NCBI RefSeq assembly: GCF_030518195.1
Contig: NZ_JAULSC010000011.1
Location: 1-64,000 of the forward strand
Reading direction: 5' to 3'
DNA length: 64,000 bases
DNA from: Nocardioides cremeus
Lineage (GTDB): Bacteria > Actinomycetota > Actinomycetes > Propionibacteriales > Nocardioidaceae
A program made the translations under genes and the position numbers. Numbering within the stretch: the stretch's first letter is position 1; the number at the start of each line of letters is the position of its first letter. The notes beneath the pieces are model-generated. The model was not told the origin of the DNA. It saw only the letters and a list, made by a program, of their open reading frames with translations, and made no database searches. Positions 16,092 through 25,728 of this stretch are shown here, piece by piece.

Positions 16092-17296
16092 GGCGTGCCT
16101 CCGTTGGTGCCGGTGAGCAGACTTCCGAGGGTCTGCAAGAGGTCGATCTCGACGCCCGCCAGCCCGGGGATCGGGACGTCGTCACCGTCACCAGGCTCGC
16201 CCACGTTGATGCCCGGGACCAGGCCCTGGTCCAAGCTCTCCAGACCCAGAGCCTCGAGAATCGGACTGAGCACCTTGTCACACTGAGCTGCGGTGCCCCC
16301 CGCACCCAGGATCGCCCCGCACAGCAGCTGCGGAAGGCTGTCCAGCGCGCTGAGGGTGGCGCGCCCCTTCAGCGCGGATCCTTCGACGATGTTCGCCAGG
16401 TTGATGAGCGCGTTGGTGCCGATGTGGAGGGACCCCGCCAGCGCGTCCGAGCGGTCGGCCAGGGCTGCCGAGAGCAGGTTCACCCGGCGGACCGCGGTCG
16501 AGATGCCCGCTCGGTTGGTGTCGAGGAAGTCGCGCGTGGTCCGCAGCGTCGCCGAAAGATCGCGTAGCACCGCGGTCAGCGTCAACCGGTTGCGCTCGAG
16601 GACCTCACCTACGGCGTCGATCTCTTCGGCGAACCCACGCACGGCCTGGTCGTTCACTGCCAGGGCACGTGTGAAAGTGTCGAGGTTAGCCACGGTGGTG
16701 AAGAGGTCGGAGCTGGGGTCAGACAGGGCCGCGGTAGCGTTTCGCAGCCCCGCGATGGCTCGTCGCAGCTCCAGGGCGTTGCCATTCGCCAGGCTCCCGT
16801 CCAGCGCGATGACAGCACGCCCCAGGGCGCCGCGATCGGCACCTTCCTGGGGTCCGAGTGCGCCGGTCAGGTCGGTCAGCTGCTGCTTGACGTCGTCGAA
16901 GGTGACGGGGACCGCGGTGCGTTCAACGCTGATCTCAGCACCGTCCGACAGCTGCGGGCCCCCGACGTAGGCGGGTTCCAGCTGGACGAACCGCCCACTG
17001 ACCAGACTGGGCGAGACAATGGCCGCCCGTGCGTCGGCCGGGATCGGCTGGTCATCCTCGATGATGAGCTCCACCTCGACACCCGTCTCCGACGGGGTGA
17101 TCTGGCTGACGGTGCCCACTGGGACGCCCAGCACTCGTACGTCGTCTCCGACGTAGAGCCCCTCGGCACTGGTGAAGGTCGCGTTGATCGTCGTGTCACC
17201 GCCACGGATGAGCGTCGCGGTCGATACCACGAGCAGGCCCAGGACGAGGAGGACGGCGAGGCGGCGCACGAGGCCGCGTTTGGAGATGTCGGTCAC
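16088..17296 (-). CDS. mceD: Mce family protein MceD
   Basis: This is a 402-residue Mce protein: an N-terminal anchor helix (LVRRLAVLLVLGLLVVSTATLI), the MCE domain (ATFTSAEGLYVGDDVRVLGVPVGTV...SLVSGRFVQLEP) and a long helical segment. The GTG at 17296 overlaps the mceC stop as GTGA. The frame is open further upstream, but the overlap pattern repeated through this operon fixes the start. Confidence 0.9.
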   Translation of the reverse strand: MTDISKRGLVRRLAVLLVLGLLVVSTATLIRGGDTTINATFTSAEGLYVGDDVRVLGVPVGTVSQITPSETGVEVELIIEDDQPIPADARAAIVSPSLVSGRFVQLEPAYVGGPQLSDGAEISVERTAVPVTFDDVKQQLTDLTGALGPQEGADRGALGRAVIALDGSLANGNALELRRAIAGLRNATAALSDPSSDLFTTVANLDTFTRALAVNDQAVRGFAEEIDAVGEVLERNRLTLTAVLRDLSATLRTTRDFLDTNRAGISTAVRRVNLLSAALADRSDALAGSLHIGTNALINLANIVEGSALKGRATLSALDSLPQLLCGAILGAGGTAAQCDKVLSPILEALGLESLDQGLVPGINVGEPGDGDDVPIPGLAGVEIDLLQTLGSLLTGTNGGTP

Positions 17297-18279
17297 GGCA
17301 GGATTCCAGACAGGATGGGCGCCAAGGTGGCAGGGTCGGTGAGGTTCTGGATGTAGGCGTCGAACCACGGACCGGTCGACGCGGCGTCGCCGAACGCAGT
17401 GGCGTAGCCCCGCAGGCCGACCAGGGTGTCCTGGATCGCCTTGCGGTTGCGGTTCAGGACCTCGACGATGCCGTTGAGCTGCCTCAGCGCGGGACCGATG
17501 ACCTGGGTGTTCTCCTCCAGGACGCCCTGCAGCTGATCCGCGAGCATCTGGGCACTCTCCAGCAGCGCTTCGATGACACGCTGACGCGCGTCCAGCTCGG
17601 CGAAGAGCGATTCACCCGCGGTCAGCAGTGACGCGATCTCCTGGTCGCGATCGGCCAGGACGTCGGTGACCCGAGTGGCACGATCCAACAAGGTGGCCAG
17701 CTGCTCGTCGTTGGCAGCGATCGCACGGGAGATGTCGGTGATGCCGCGTAGGGCGGGGCCGACGGAGTCCCGCGAACCCTCGAGGACGCCCGAGGCCTGG
17801 TCGATGGCGCGCTGGAGGGCGGCCTTGTCGATCTCCCCGCTCTCGGTGGTGAGCCGATTGAGAGCGCTGGTGATGCTGTAGGGCGCATCGGTGCGCTCGA
17901 CGGGGATCGTGTCCCCCGCCTCGAGTGCCCCGTCTCCGGCGGGCACGAGCTCGACCGCCGCACGCCCCAGGAGCGTGGTGGTGACGATGCGGGCCTCGGT
18001 CAGGTCGCCGAGCTCGACATCGGCGTCGGTGAGGACCAGGTCAGCCTCGACGACGCCGCCCTCGAGCACGACGTCGCGCACCTTGCCGACCTCGGCTCCG
18101 GAGACCATCACCGAGTCCCCCCCGCGCAGACCGCCCGCCTCAGCGAACCGGGCATGGATGACGTCGCTGTTGCCCACCAGGGGCAACCGGTTCAAGTTGA
18201 GGCTGGCCAGGACCACCAGCACGATCACCACCGTGCCCACAAGTCCGCGGCGAGCACGACCACGAAGCAAGCCATTCAT
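17293..18279 (-). CDS. mceC: Mce family protein MceC
   Basis: This 328-residue protein has an N-terminal anchor (GLVGTVVIVLVVLASLNLNRL), the MCE domain (ARFAEAGGLRGGDSVMVSGAEVGKV...TTLLGRAAVELVP) and helices to the end. The ATG at 18279 overlaps the mceB stop (ATGA). An in-frame ATG nine bases upstream is less likely. Confidence 0.9.
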   Translation of the reverse strand: MNGLLRGRARRGLVGTVVIVLVVLASLNLNRLPLVGNSDVIHARFAEAGGLRGGDSVMVSGAEVGKVRDVVLEGGVVEADLVLTDADVELGDLTEARIVTTTLLGRAAVELVPAGDGALEAGDTIPVERTDAPYSITSALNRLTTESGEIDKAALQRAIDQASGVLEGSRDSVGPALRGITDISRAIAANDEQLATLLDRATRVTDVLADRDQEIASLLTAGESLFAELDARQRVIEALLESAQMLADQLQGVLEENTQVIGPALRQLNGIVEVLNRNRKAIQDTLVGLRGYATAFGDAASTGPWFDAYIQNLTDPATLAPILSGILP

Positions 18280-19319
18280 GCCTGGCACCTCTCAGCATCG
18301 GAGTTGATCCAGGGCGTCAGGACCGGGGCACCGGCCACGACGTCGGTCTGGACCCGGACACCGCACAGGAAGAAGTTGAAGAAGTTGCCGTAGGAACCGG
18401 CGTTCTGCAGCTTGCGATAGTGACGGGGAAGCTGTTGCAGCACGGCGACCAGCTCCTCCTTCTCCAGGTTCAGACCGCGCGCCGCCACCGTCAGCGCACG
18501 CAGGTCGGGAGTGAGGTCGCCGCGGGCTCGGGCGAGCAGTCCCGATGCCTCACGGGCGAATCGATCGATCTTGTCGGCCGCGATCAGGATCTCGGTGTCC
18601 TGCTCGTCGAAGCGGGTCAGCACGATGTCGAGCGCGTCGATCACCTGCCCGAGCTCGTCGCGACGCCCATCCACGGTCTCCAGGACTTCGTTCAGGTTGC
18701 CGATCACCTGGGTGATCAGCTGCTCGCGCTGGGCGATCGCGGAGGTGAACGAGCCGACGCGGGTCGTCAACGTCTCGACGGCCGATTCCTGACCCTGCAG
18801 CACCTGCACCAGCTGCTGCGACAAATCGTTGACCTGGGCGGGGTTGAGGCCGGCGAACAGCGGCTTGAATCCGTTGAGCAGGGTGTCGAGGTCGAGCGCT
18901 GAGGCGGTGTTGGAGATCGAGATCATTCCTCCCGGTGACAGCTCGGCCGCACTGGCTCCGCCGGTCGTGGCCAGCTGAACGATCCGGTCGCCGATGAGGT
19001 TGCGGTACTCGATCGTGGCCGTGGTCGATTCGTCGAGGACGAGGGCGTCATCGACCTCGAAGGAGACGACGACCGTGCTGTCCGGCCGGACGTCGATGTC
19101 CGTCACCTCGCCAACCCTGACGCCCGCGGCCCGGACCTGGTCTCCCTGACGAAGACCCGACACGTCGGCGAAGGCGGCTCGGTAAGGCGCCGCTCCCCCG
19201 GAGCGGTACTCGCTGGTCACGGCACCCACCCAGAACGTCACGAGCGCGGCGACCACCAGGAAGGAGACGAGCCTGAGCAGATCGGCCCGCTCCCTGGCTC
19301 GCACTGGACTCGTCGCCAC
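18276..19319 (-). CDS. mceB: Mce family protein MceB
   Basis: This 347-residue protein has an N-terminal anchor (LLRLVSFLVVAALVTFWVGAV), the MCE domain (AAFADVSGLRQGDQVRAAGVRVGEV...RNLIGDRIVQL) and a helical region whose end, NFFNFFLCGVRVQTDVVAGAPVL, is typical of actinobacterial MceB. The GTG start lies one base after the mceA stop. Confidence 0.9.
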   Translation of the reverse strand: MATSPVRARERADLLRLVSFLVVAALVTFWVGAVTSEYRSGGAAPYRAAFADVSGLRQGDQVRAAGVRVGEVTDIDVRPDSTVVVSFEVDDALVLDESTTATIEYRNLIGDRIVQLATTGGASAAELSPGGMISISNTASALDLDTLLNGFKPLFAGLNPAQVNDLSQQLVQVLQGQESAVETLTTRVGSFTSAIAQREQLITQVIGNLNEVLETVDGRRDELGQVIDALDIVLTRFDEQDTEILIAADKIDRFAREASGLLARARGDLTPDLRALTVAARGLNLEKEELVAVLQQLPRHYRKLQNAGSYGNFFNFFLCGVRVQTDVVAGAPVLTPWINSDAERCQA

Positions 19320-19320
19320 G

Positions 19321-20499
19321 TCAGCGACCCCCTATTCCCAGAATATCGAGCACGTCGGCGGAGCCAGGGGCTCCCTCGGATGACTGTGTGAACGGATTCA
19401 CCCCGGTCGCGAAGGTCGGCTCATAGGTGAGCGACGCCTCCTCCGGCGTCACGTACGGCAGGCCGAAGCAGTTGGGACCCCGGTTCTCGCCCAGCAGCTT
19501 GAGGTCGGACGAGTACTGGTAGGGCTCCCGACCGCGGACCACGTGGGTGAAGGTGGTGATGCCCGGATTGGTGCCTCCCACCGCGAGCTCCGCGAGCTCG
19601 TTGCCCTGGGCCAGGCCCTCGATGAGACACGGCAGCTCCGGGGAGTACCGGGCCAGTGACCGGGTCACGGGATCGAGCAACCGCAAGGAGGTGCTGAGTC
19701 CCTGACCGCTGTCCCTCAACAGGGCATCGCCCTCGCTGCTGAAGGAGGTGAGGCTCAGCTCCAGGGCGCGCAGCGACGCCTGCTGCTCGACCACCGTCTC
19801 CAACGTCGTGGCCGCACCATCGAAGGTGGTGATGAGATCGTCCCGGGCCAGGTCGTACACCGCGGCCACGTCGTCGAGGCGCCGCAGGTCCTCGCTGAGG
19901 GCCGGGAGCGAGGGATTAAAGGACGTCAAGTAGTTATCGGTCAGGGTGATGAGCTCTCCCAGCATCTCACCACGCTGGTCCACAGTCCCCGCCACAGCGC
20001 TCAAGGCTTCGCTGACCTGGGCTGGGCGTGCAGCCTCGAGGACGGCGCTGAGATTGGTGAATGCCTCGTCCACTTCCACCGTGGTGACGCTCGCCGGGAT
20101 GACGTCGCCGGCTTCGATCGACTCCGAGCTCGCTCCCTCCGGGACAGTCAGCTGGACGTACTTGGCACCGAATGCGGTCGGCGGCACGAGTTGCGCGGTG
20201 ACGTCGCGTGGCACGGAGTCGGCCTGGTCCGGCTCCAGCTCGAGGGTGATCTCGGCACGGTCGCCGTCGATATCGACGTCGCTCACGGCGCCGACCTCGA
20301 CGCCGTACAGCTTCACCGGCGCCCCCGGCGCCATGGTGATCCCAGCGCGGTCCGCCTCGACCACGACGTCGACGCTGGGCCGGAAGACCCCGTTGTACTG
20401 CATGAGCGTTCCCACGACGACCGCCGCCAGCAGGACGATGATGGTCAGGCCGGATAGGAACTGCCGGTCGATCCCTCGAGCTTGCACCATGGTCTTCAC
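19321..20499 (-). CDS. mceA: Mce family protein MceA
   Basis: This 392-residue first Mce protein has an anchor helix (FLSGLTIIVLLAAVVVGTLMQY), the MCE domain (DRAGITMAPGAPVKLYGVEVGAV...PTAFGAKYVQLTVPE), helical needle and a C-terminal domain with LLGENRGPNCFGLPYVTPEEA. The GTG at 20499 overlaps the yrbE4B stop (GTGA), preferred over the ATG nine bases later. Confidence 0.9.
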   Translation of the reverse strand: MKTMVQARGIDRQFLSGLTIIVLLAAVVVGTLMQYNGVFRPSVDVVVEADRAGITMAPGAPVKLYGVEVGAVSDVDIDGDRAEITLELEPDQADSVPRDVTAQLVPPTAFGAKYVQLTVPEGASSESIEAGDVIPASVTTVEVDEAFTNLSAVLEAARPAQVSEALSAVAGTVDQRGEMLGELITLTDNYLTSFNPSLPALSEDLRRLDDVAAVYDLARDDLITTFDGAATTLETVVEQQASLRALELSLTSFSSEGDALLRDSGQGLSTSLRLLDPVTRSLARYSPELPCLIEGLAQGNELAELAVGGTNPGITTFTHVVRGREPYQYSSDLKLLGENRGPNCFGLPYVTPEEASLTYEPTFATGVNPFTQSSEGAPGSADVLDILGIGGR

Positions 20500-21359
20500 C
20501 CCGCGATGTGGACCGACGGCCCGCCCCAGACGGCGAGCGCGAAGATCAGGTCGACGAACATGGTGGCGATCAGCGCAGAGCGGACCGCCCGCCCCACCGC
20601 CTGACCCACTCCAGCCGGCCCTCCACTGGCACGGAACCCGTGGAAGCAGCACACGGACACGATGACCAGCGCCATGATCAGGACCTTGATGCCGGCCAGG
20701 AAGAGGTCCGTGGGCACGAGGAAGGTGTCGAAGTAGTGCTCGTAGGTGCCGGACGCCTGGCCGTAACCGACCGTCACCACGAGCTCGGTGGCCAGCCAGC
20801 AGGACATCAGGGCGATCGTGAACAACGGCACGACGGCGATCAAGCCGGCGATGATGCGGGTGGTGACGAGGTACGGGATGGGAGGCACAGCCATGACCTC
20901 GATCGCGTCGATCTCCTCGCTGACCCGCATCGCTCCGATCTGGGCGGTGAAACCGGCGCCGACCGTGGCGGTGAGCGCGATGCCGGAGATGATGGGGGCG
21001 ACCTCACGGGTGTTGAAGTACGCCGAGAAGAAGCCCGACAGCGCGGAGACCCCGATGTTGTCGAAAGAGGTGTAGGCCTGCAGCCCCACCTCGATTCCGG
21101 ATGCGGCCGTCAGGAAGCCGATGACCAGCACGGTGCCGCCGATCAGGGCCAGGGCACCCGAGCCGAGGGACACCTCGGCGAGCAGCCGGATGATCTCCTT
21201 GGGGTAGCTTCGGATCGCGCGCGGCATCGCACGATAGGCCGAGGTGTGGAAGCCGAGCTGGTCGCCAAGATTTCGAAGCCCCTGGGCCGGTCGACTCGCC
21301 ACGTGGCCCAGGCGCAGCGCTCGCTGCCTCGGACGCGGCGTGCTGGCGTGGACCGCCAT
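20496..21359 (-). CDS. yrbEB: YrbE/MlaE-family ABC permease (YrbE4B-like)
   Basis: This 287-residue multi-spanning permease is the second of the pair that forms the Mce transporter core. It has about five to six hydrophobic segments and the family EIDAIEVMAVPPIPYLVTTRII motif, which couples to the ATPase, in MRVSEEIDAIEVM. It follows the first permease by one base. It works with MceG in the cytoplasmic membrane. Confidence 0.92.
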   Translation of the reverse strand: MAVHASTPRPRQRALRLGHVASRPAQGLRNLGDQLGFHTSAYRAMPRAIRSYPKEIIRLLAEVSLGSGALALIGGTVLVIGFLTAASGIEVGLQAYTSFDNIGVSALSGFFSAYFNTREVAPIISGIALTATVGAGFTAQIGAMRVSEEIDAIEVMAVPPIPYLVTTRIIAGLIAVVPLFTIALMSCWLATELVVTVGYGQASGTYEHYFDTFLVPTDLFLAGIKVLIMALVIVSVCCFHGFRASGGPAGVGQAVGRAVRSALIATMFVDLIFALAVWGGPSVHIAG

Positions 21360-21360
21360 G

Positions 21361-22221
21361 TCAGGCTCCCAACTTGATCTGGAGGAAGATGGCGCTGATC
21401 ACGCTGTTGGCGGCGAACAGCAGCATGAAGGCGAAGACGACGGTCTGGTTGACGGCGTCTCCAACGCCCTTGGGGCCGCCCTTGGCATTCAGCCCGAGGT
21501 AGCACGCGGTCAGACCGGCCAACATGCCGAAGACAGCGGCCTTGATCTCGGAGGTGATGAAGTCCGCGAGACCGACGAGCAGGGTCAGGTCGGAGACGTA
21601 CAGACCGGGCGTGGCTCCCTGGAGGACAACCGAGAAGATGTAGCCCCCCACGATGCCGACGACGGTCACCACTCCGTTCAGCGCGACGCCGACCAGCATG
21701 GAGGCAAGGACGCGCGGAACGACGAGTCGCTGGATGGGATCGATGCCGAGGGTCACCATGGCATCGATCTCGTCCCGGATCTTGCGCGAGCCGAGGTCGG
21801 CGCAGATCGCGGTGGCACCGGCGCCGGCCACCACCAGAACACTCACGATGGGTCCGATCTCACGGACCACCGCCACGGCCGCGCCCGCTCCAGCCAGGTC
21901 GACGGCGCCGATCTGGATCAGCAACTGGTTGACCTGGAAGATGATCACGACGCAGAAGGGGATGGCGACCAGGATGGCTGGCGCGAAGGAGACGGTCGTG
22001 AGGAACCATGCCTGGGAGACGAACTCGCGGAACTGGAAGCGACGGGTGAACATCTGCTTGAAGACATTGCCGGTGAACGAATAGAAGTCGCCGAACGTGC
22101 TCAGCGCCTGGACGAACACGCTCGAACTCATGGCCTCGTTGGCCATCTTTCGCGAGCTCGGCGTCAAGCCGGACGGTCCGGGCCGCTGGACCGCGTCCCG
22201 GGGGGTAGTCGCCGTCACCAT
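21361..22221 (-). CDS. yrbEA: YrbE/MlaE-family ABC permease (YrbE4A-like), first gene of the mce operon
   Basis: This 286-residue permease has several transmembrane segments and the conserved loop GSRKIRDEIDAMVTLGIDPI that contacts the ATPase. It heads the run of overlapping minus-strand genes that reaches at least to mceG. The start at 22221 is the furthest upstream; an internal Met at about residue 26 is possible because no strong ribosome-binding site marks either. Confidence 0.9.
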   Translation of the reverse strand: MVTATTPRDAVQRPGPSGLTPSSRKMANEAMSSSVFVQALSTFGDFYSFTGNVFKQMFTRRFQFREFVSQAWFLTTVSFAPAILVAIPFCVVIIFQVNQLLIQIGAVDLAGAGAAVAVVREIGPIVSVLVVAGAGATAICADLGSRKIRDEIDAMVTLGIDPIQRLVVPRVLASMLVGVALNGVVTVVGIVGGYIFSVVLQGATPGLYVSDLTLLVGLADFITSEIKAAVFGMLAGLTACYLGLNAKGGPKGVGDAVNQTVVFAFMLLFAANSVISAIFLQIKLGA

Positions 22222-22402
22222 CGTGCGACGCGGCCCGGGATGCTCTCAGCCCACGAAGGGTCGTCGAGACCGTGGGGCGACTGATGTAAGCCCACCGAAC
22301 AACACCCCCGCTGAACTGGTAACACTCGAACAGCCCTCGGCGACGCTTCTGTCGCGGCAGGTCCACCCCGCATCCCCATGCGCTCACCCTTCCGATTCAC
22401 GA

Positions 22403-22418
22403 TGTGACCGCGATTACA
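22403..22418. promoter_or_regulatory. CRP-like site in the mce/regulator divergent promoter
   Basis: TGTGA-CCGCGA-TTACA matches the CRP-family palindrome TGTGA-N6-TCACA at 9 of 10 half-site positions. It lies between yrbEA (start 22221) and the PucR-like regulator (start 22530). Chance occurrence cannot be excluded. Confidence 0.35.
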
Positions 22419-22529
22419 CAGAGAGGGCGGGGCGTATGTCTCGTCAAAGATGCCCAACGCGTAACTAGTTCTTGTATCTTTGCACAATCATGGCGGTTCT
22501 TAAGCCGTCGACTCGACCACAGGAGCCAG

Positions 22530-23762
22530 ATGCCGACACGTCCACTGCCGTGGGTCGAGGAATGGGTGACACTCTTTGTCCTCGAAGAGTCGAGCGCCAG
22601 CCAGGTTGAGGCTTGGGTGGAGCGCACCGCCTACACGATCCTGGAGGAGATCCCGGAACTGGCTTCCCGACCCGGCCTGCCCGAGGGGATCGAAGCAGCG
22701 ATCCGCGAACACTGGACCGGCTTCCTCGACCAACTGACGCAGCCGCAAACGGCCTTCGTCCTGGTTCCTACCGCCGTACACATCGCGCGCGAATCGGCAC
22801 AGACGTCGCTCCCGCTCGAGACCCTCAATCGCGTATACCGCATCGCACAGCAGAGCACGTGGGGCTATGTCACAGATCTGATCGCCGAGATCGACGATGC
22901 CCGATCCGAGCGGACAGAACTGCTGATTTTCCTGTGGGAGCGAGCGTCCGACTGGATCGATCGCTCCATCAACGAGACCAGTCGGATCTACCACGAGGCG
23001 CGCCGTCGCATTGAGATCGGGCGGAACGCGCGCTGGATGGAAACGGTGTCACGGGTGCTGGACGGAGAGGCGCTGGACATCCGACGACTCTCTGCCGAGC
23101 TGGAGGGATATCCCATGACGGGGTACCACACTGCCTTCATCCTGGCAGCCGGCGAGGAGCAGGATGCTGTCGAGTCGCTCGAGGAATCGTGCCGACATCT
23201 GGCGGCGGAGGCGGGGCTGCGGCCGCCGCTGGTAGTGCGTCCGGGCGGCCGTCAGGCCTGGATGTGGACTTCGACCAGTCGACAGCTGACCCCCGACGCG
23301 GAGCTGACGCTGTCCAACAGCCCTGTTGGCGATCTGCGTGTCCTTGTAGGGCCGAGTAGACCTGGGCTGGCTGGTTTCGCGTCCTCTCATCGACTGGCTC
23401 GGAGGACACTGGACATCGTGCATCCCGACAAGCGGGGCGTCTTCCTCCACGCTCATCACGAAGCCCTCGTGCTCCTCGGATGCAACGAGGAGGTGGACGA
23501 CTTCATGCGGCGCACACTAGGCAACTTGGCCGGCCATGCGGTCCATGAGGTCAGCCTCCGGAAGACCGTCGCGAGGTATCTGGCTCTGGGCGGCAGCATC
23601 GATCGGACGGCAGCTGAACTCTCAGTGCACCGCAACACCATTCGCTACCGGCTCCAGAAGGCGACCACCCTCCTCGGCCGCGATCTGGGGCCGACGAGCA
23701 GCGAGGTGGCCCTCGCCTTGCGCCACTTGGAACTGAGCCACAATGGGCAGTTGGCGCCGTGA
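22530..23762 (+). CDS. PucR/CdaR-type helix-turn-helix regulator
   Basis: This is a 410-residue cytoplasmic regulator. The C-terminal PucR-type helix-turn-helix is clear: LRKTVARYLALGGSIDRTAAELSVHRNTIRYRLQKATTLLGRD, about residues 350-395. The central region fits the degenerate GGDEF-like domain of this family. The N-terminal 180 residues are helical (RsbRD-like in related proteins). AGGAG at 22521-22525 decides the start at 22530 against a longer frame from 22404. It is divergent from the mce operon and is the likely controller of it. The signal is unknown. Confidence 0.85.
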   Translation: MPTRPLPWVEEWVTLFVLEESSASQVEAWVERTAYTILEEIPELASRPGLPEGIEAAIREHWTGFLDQLTQPQTAFVLVPTAVHIARESAQTSLPLETLNRVYRIAQQSTWGYVTDLIAEIDDARSERTELLIFLWERASDWIDRSINETSRIYHEARRRIEIGRNARWMETVSRVLDGEALDIRRLSAELEGYPMTGYHTAFILAAGEEQDAVESLEESCRHLAAEAGLRPPLVVRPGGRQAWMWTSTSRQLTPDAELTLSNSPVGDLRVLVGPSRPGLAGFASSHRLARRTLDIVHPDKRGVFLHAHHEALVLLGCNEEVDDFMRRTLGNLAGHAVHEVSLRKTVARYLALGGSIDRTAAELSVHRNTIRYRLQKATTLLGRDLGPTSSEVALALRHLELSHNGQLAP

Positions 23763-23780
23763 CCGGGATTATCGTCACGG
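23757..23780 (+). terminator. Weak hairpin at the end of the PucR-like gene
   Basis: CCGTGAC (23757-23763) pairs perfectly with GTCACGG (23774-23780) around a 10-base loop and overlaps the stop codon. The rest of the 243-base gap to the convergent ligase gene shows no gene. Confidence 0.4.
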
Positions 23781-24005
23781 CCAACCGAGTCATGGCCCTC
23801 CGGGGTGCCTGCGCTCATGGGCTTCACTCACGCGGCCTCCAGGACAGCAGCGATGAGTAGACCCGGGGCAGACCGTGGTCGTGGCTGCTTGGTGTTGACG
23901 GCAGTGCTAGCGCCCTGATCTGTCGCCGAGACCCTTGCTGCGTGAGTGGGGACGGCCGCCCGCGCATTCACGTTCGCGTAGATCTCGCCGCCAAGGGGGT
24001 GCAGT

Positions 24006-25634
24006 TCAGATATCCACGACCGTGAGGGCGCCGGCCGCGTGCTGGGCACGGAGCACCTTCTTGTCGAACTTACCAACCGAGGTCTTGGGGACCTCGGGCA
24101 CGAAGCACCACCGCTCGGGCAGCCACCACTTGGCCACCTTGCCGTCCAGGAAGTCCCTCAGCTGCGAGGGGGTCACGTCGGTGCCCTCCCGCGTCACGAT
24201 CACCGCGAGAGGGCGCTCCTGCCACTTCTCGTCCGGCACACCGATGACTGTTGCCTCCAGCACGGCGGGGTGACCGGCGAGCAGCAGCTCGAGCTCCACC
24301 GACGAGATCCACTCCCCGCCTGACTTGATGACGTCCTTGGTGCGGTCGGTCAGGGTGATGAAGCTGCGATCGTCCATGCGACCGACGTCCCCGGTCCGCA
24401 GCCACCCGTTGTCGAACTTGTCCGTCTCCTCACCGCCGACGTACGCCCCGGTGATCCACGGACCGCGCACCTGGATCTCCCCGACCGACTCACCGTCGTG
24501 CGGTACCTCGTTGCCCTCGTCGTCCACCAGCCGCAGCTCGACGCCCGCGACGGGCCTGCCCTGGGAGGCGCGCAGCGTCCAGTGCTCCTCTTCGCTCACC
24601 GACGCCGGAGGCCGGGCGATGGCAGCCAGCGGCGAGGTCTCGGTCATCCCCCATGCCTGCACGATCTGCACGCCGTACTTCTCCTGGAAGATCTGCATCA
24701 GGTGCAGCGGCACAGCCGACCCCCCGCACGCCACCAGCCCCAGCGAAGAGATGTCAGACCCGGGGTTGGCCTCGAGGTAGTGGAGCACGTCGTTCCAGAT
24801 CGTCGGCACCGCGCCGGCGATCGTGGGGCGCTCGCTGGCGATGAGGCGGACCAACGGCTCCGCCTGGAGGAACCTGTCAGGCATGACCAGATCCGCTCCA
24901 GCGATCAGCGCTGCGTAGACCAGACCCCAGGCGTTGGCGTGGAACATCGGGACGATTGCCAGGATCGCGTCGTCACCGGTAACACTCAGCCCGTCGGCGG
25001 CACATGCCGCCATCGAGTGCAGGTACGTCGAGCGGTGGCTGTAGGCAACGCCCTTGGGGTTGCCCGTCGTGCCAGAGGTGTAGCACATGGCCGCGGCCGA
25101 GAACTCGTCGAGCTCCGGCCAGTCGAACGTCTCCGGCCGGCCGGCGATGAACTCCTCGTAGGCCACCACGTTGAGGCCCTCACGCTGCAGTGGCGCCAGG
25201 TCGACGGCGCCCGTCACCACGACCGTGCGCACTCCGGCGAGGTGCGGCAGGACCGCCCCCAGAAGGGGAGCCAGCGTGCCGTCGACGATGACCACCCGGT
25301 CGTCGGCATGGTTGGCGATGTAGATCAGCTGCTCAGGGGTCAAGCGGGGATTGAGAGTGTGCAGGACCGCGCCCATCGAGGGCACTGCACAGTACGCCTC
25401 GACGTGCTCCTGGTTGTTCCACATCAGGGTCGCCACCCGCTCGTCGCCCGTGACGCCGCAGTCGCGCAGGGCGTGAGCCAGCTGCGCCGAGCGGCGAGCG
25501 ACGTCCGCGAAGGTGCCGACCTTGACCGAGCCGTCCGGCTGCATCGTCCGGACACGGGCCGTGGGGTGCACGCGCGAACCGTGCCGCAGGATAGCGGCGG
25601 TGGTGAGGGGGACGTTCATCATGGTGCTCTGCAT
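24006..25634 (-). CDS. Fatty-acid-CoA ligase (AMP-forming)
   Basis: This 542-residue adenylate-forming enzyme has P-loop YTSGTTGNPKGVAYSH, the adenylate motif WGMTETSP, hinge DVGRMDDRSFITLTDRTKD and C-terminal catalytic Lys in KTSVGKFDKKVLR. The sequence groups with medium/long-chain fatty-acid ligases by overall pattern. It is 94 bases downstream of the ferredoxin reductase on the same strand, so it likely activates the fatty acid made after P450-dependent alkane oxidation. Several Met codons occur near the start (25634, 25622, 25619). The first is kept. Confidence 0.9.
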   Translation of the reverse strand: MQSTMMNVPLTTAAILRHGSRVHPTARVRTMQPDGSVKVGTFADVARRSAQLAHALRDCGVTGDERVATLMWNNQEHVEAYCAVPSMGAVLHTLNPRLTPEQLIYIANHADDRVVIVDGTLAPLLGAVLPHLAGVRTVVVTGAVDLAPLQREGLNVVAYEEFIAGRPETFDWPELDEFSAAAMCYTSGTTGNPKGVAYSHRSTYLHSMAACAADGLSVTGDDAILAIVPMFHANAWGLVYAALIAGADLVMPDRFLQAEPLVRLIASERPTIAGAVPTIWNDVLHYLEANPGSDISSLGLVACGGSAVPLHLMQIFQEKYGVQIVQAWGMTETSPLAAIARPPASVSEEEHWTLRASQGRPVAGVELRLVDDEGNEVPHDGESVGEIQVRGPWITGAYVGGEETDKFDNGWLRTGDVGRMDDRSFITLTDRTKDVIKSGGEWISSVELELLLAGHPAVLEATVIGVPDEKWQERPLAVIVTREGTDVTPSQLRDFLDGKVAKWWLPERWCFVPEVPKTSVGKFDKKVLRAQHAAGALTVVDI

Positions 25635-25728
25635 GGGGGTTCCTTGGGTATCGAAGCTGTTCGGGGGCAGGGACGCGGCCGGTCGGCCAGCGCGTCGGGT
25701 GGACCCGGAAGACGGGGGACAGGGGTCC

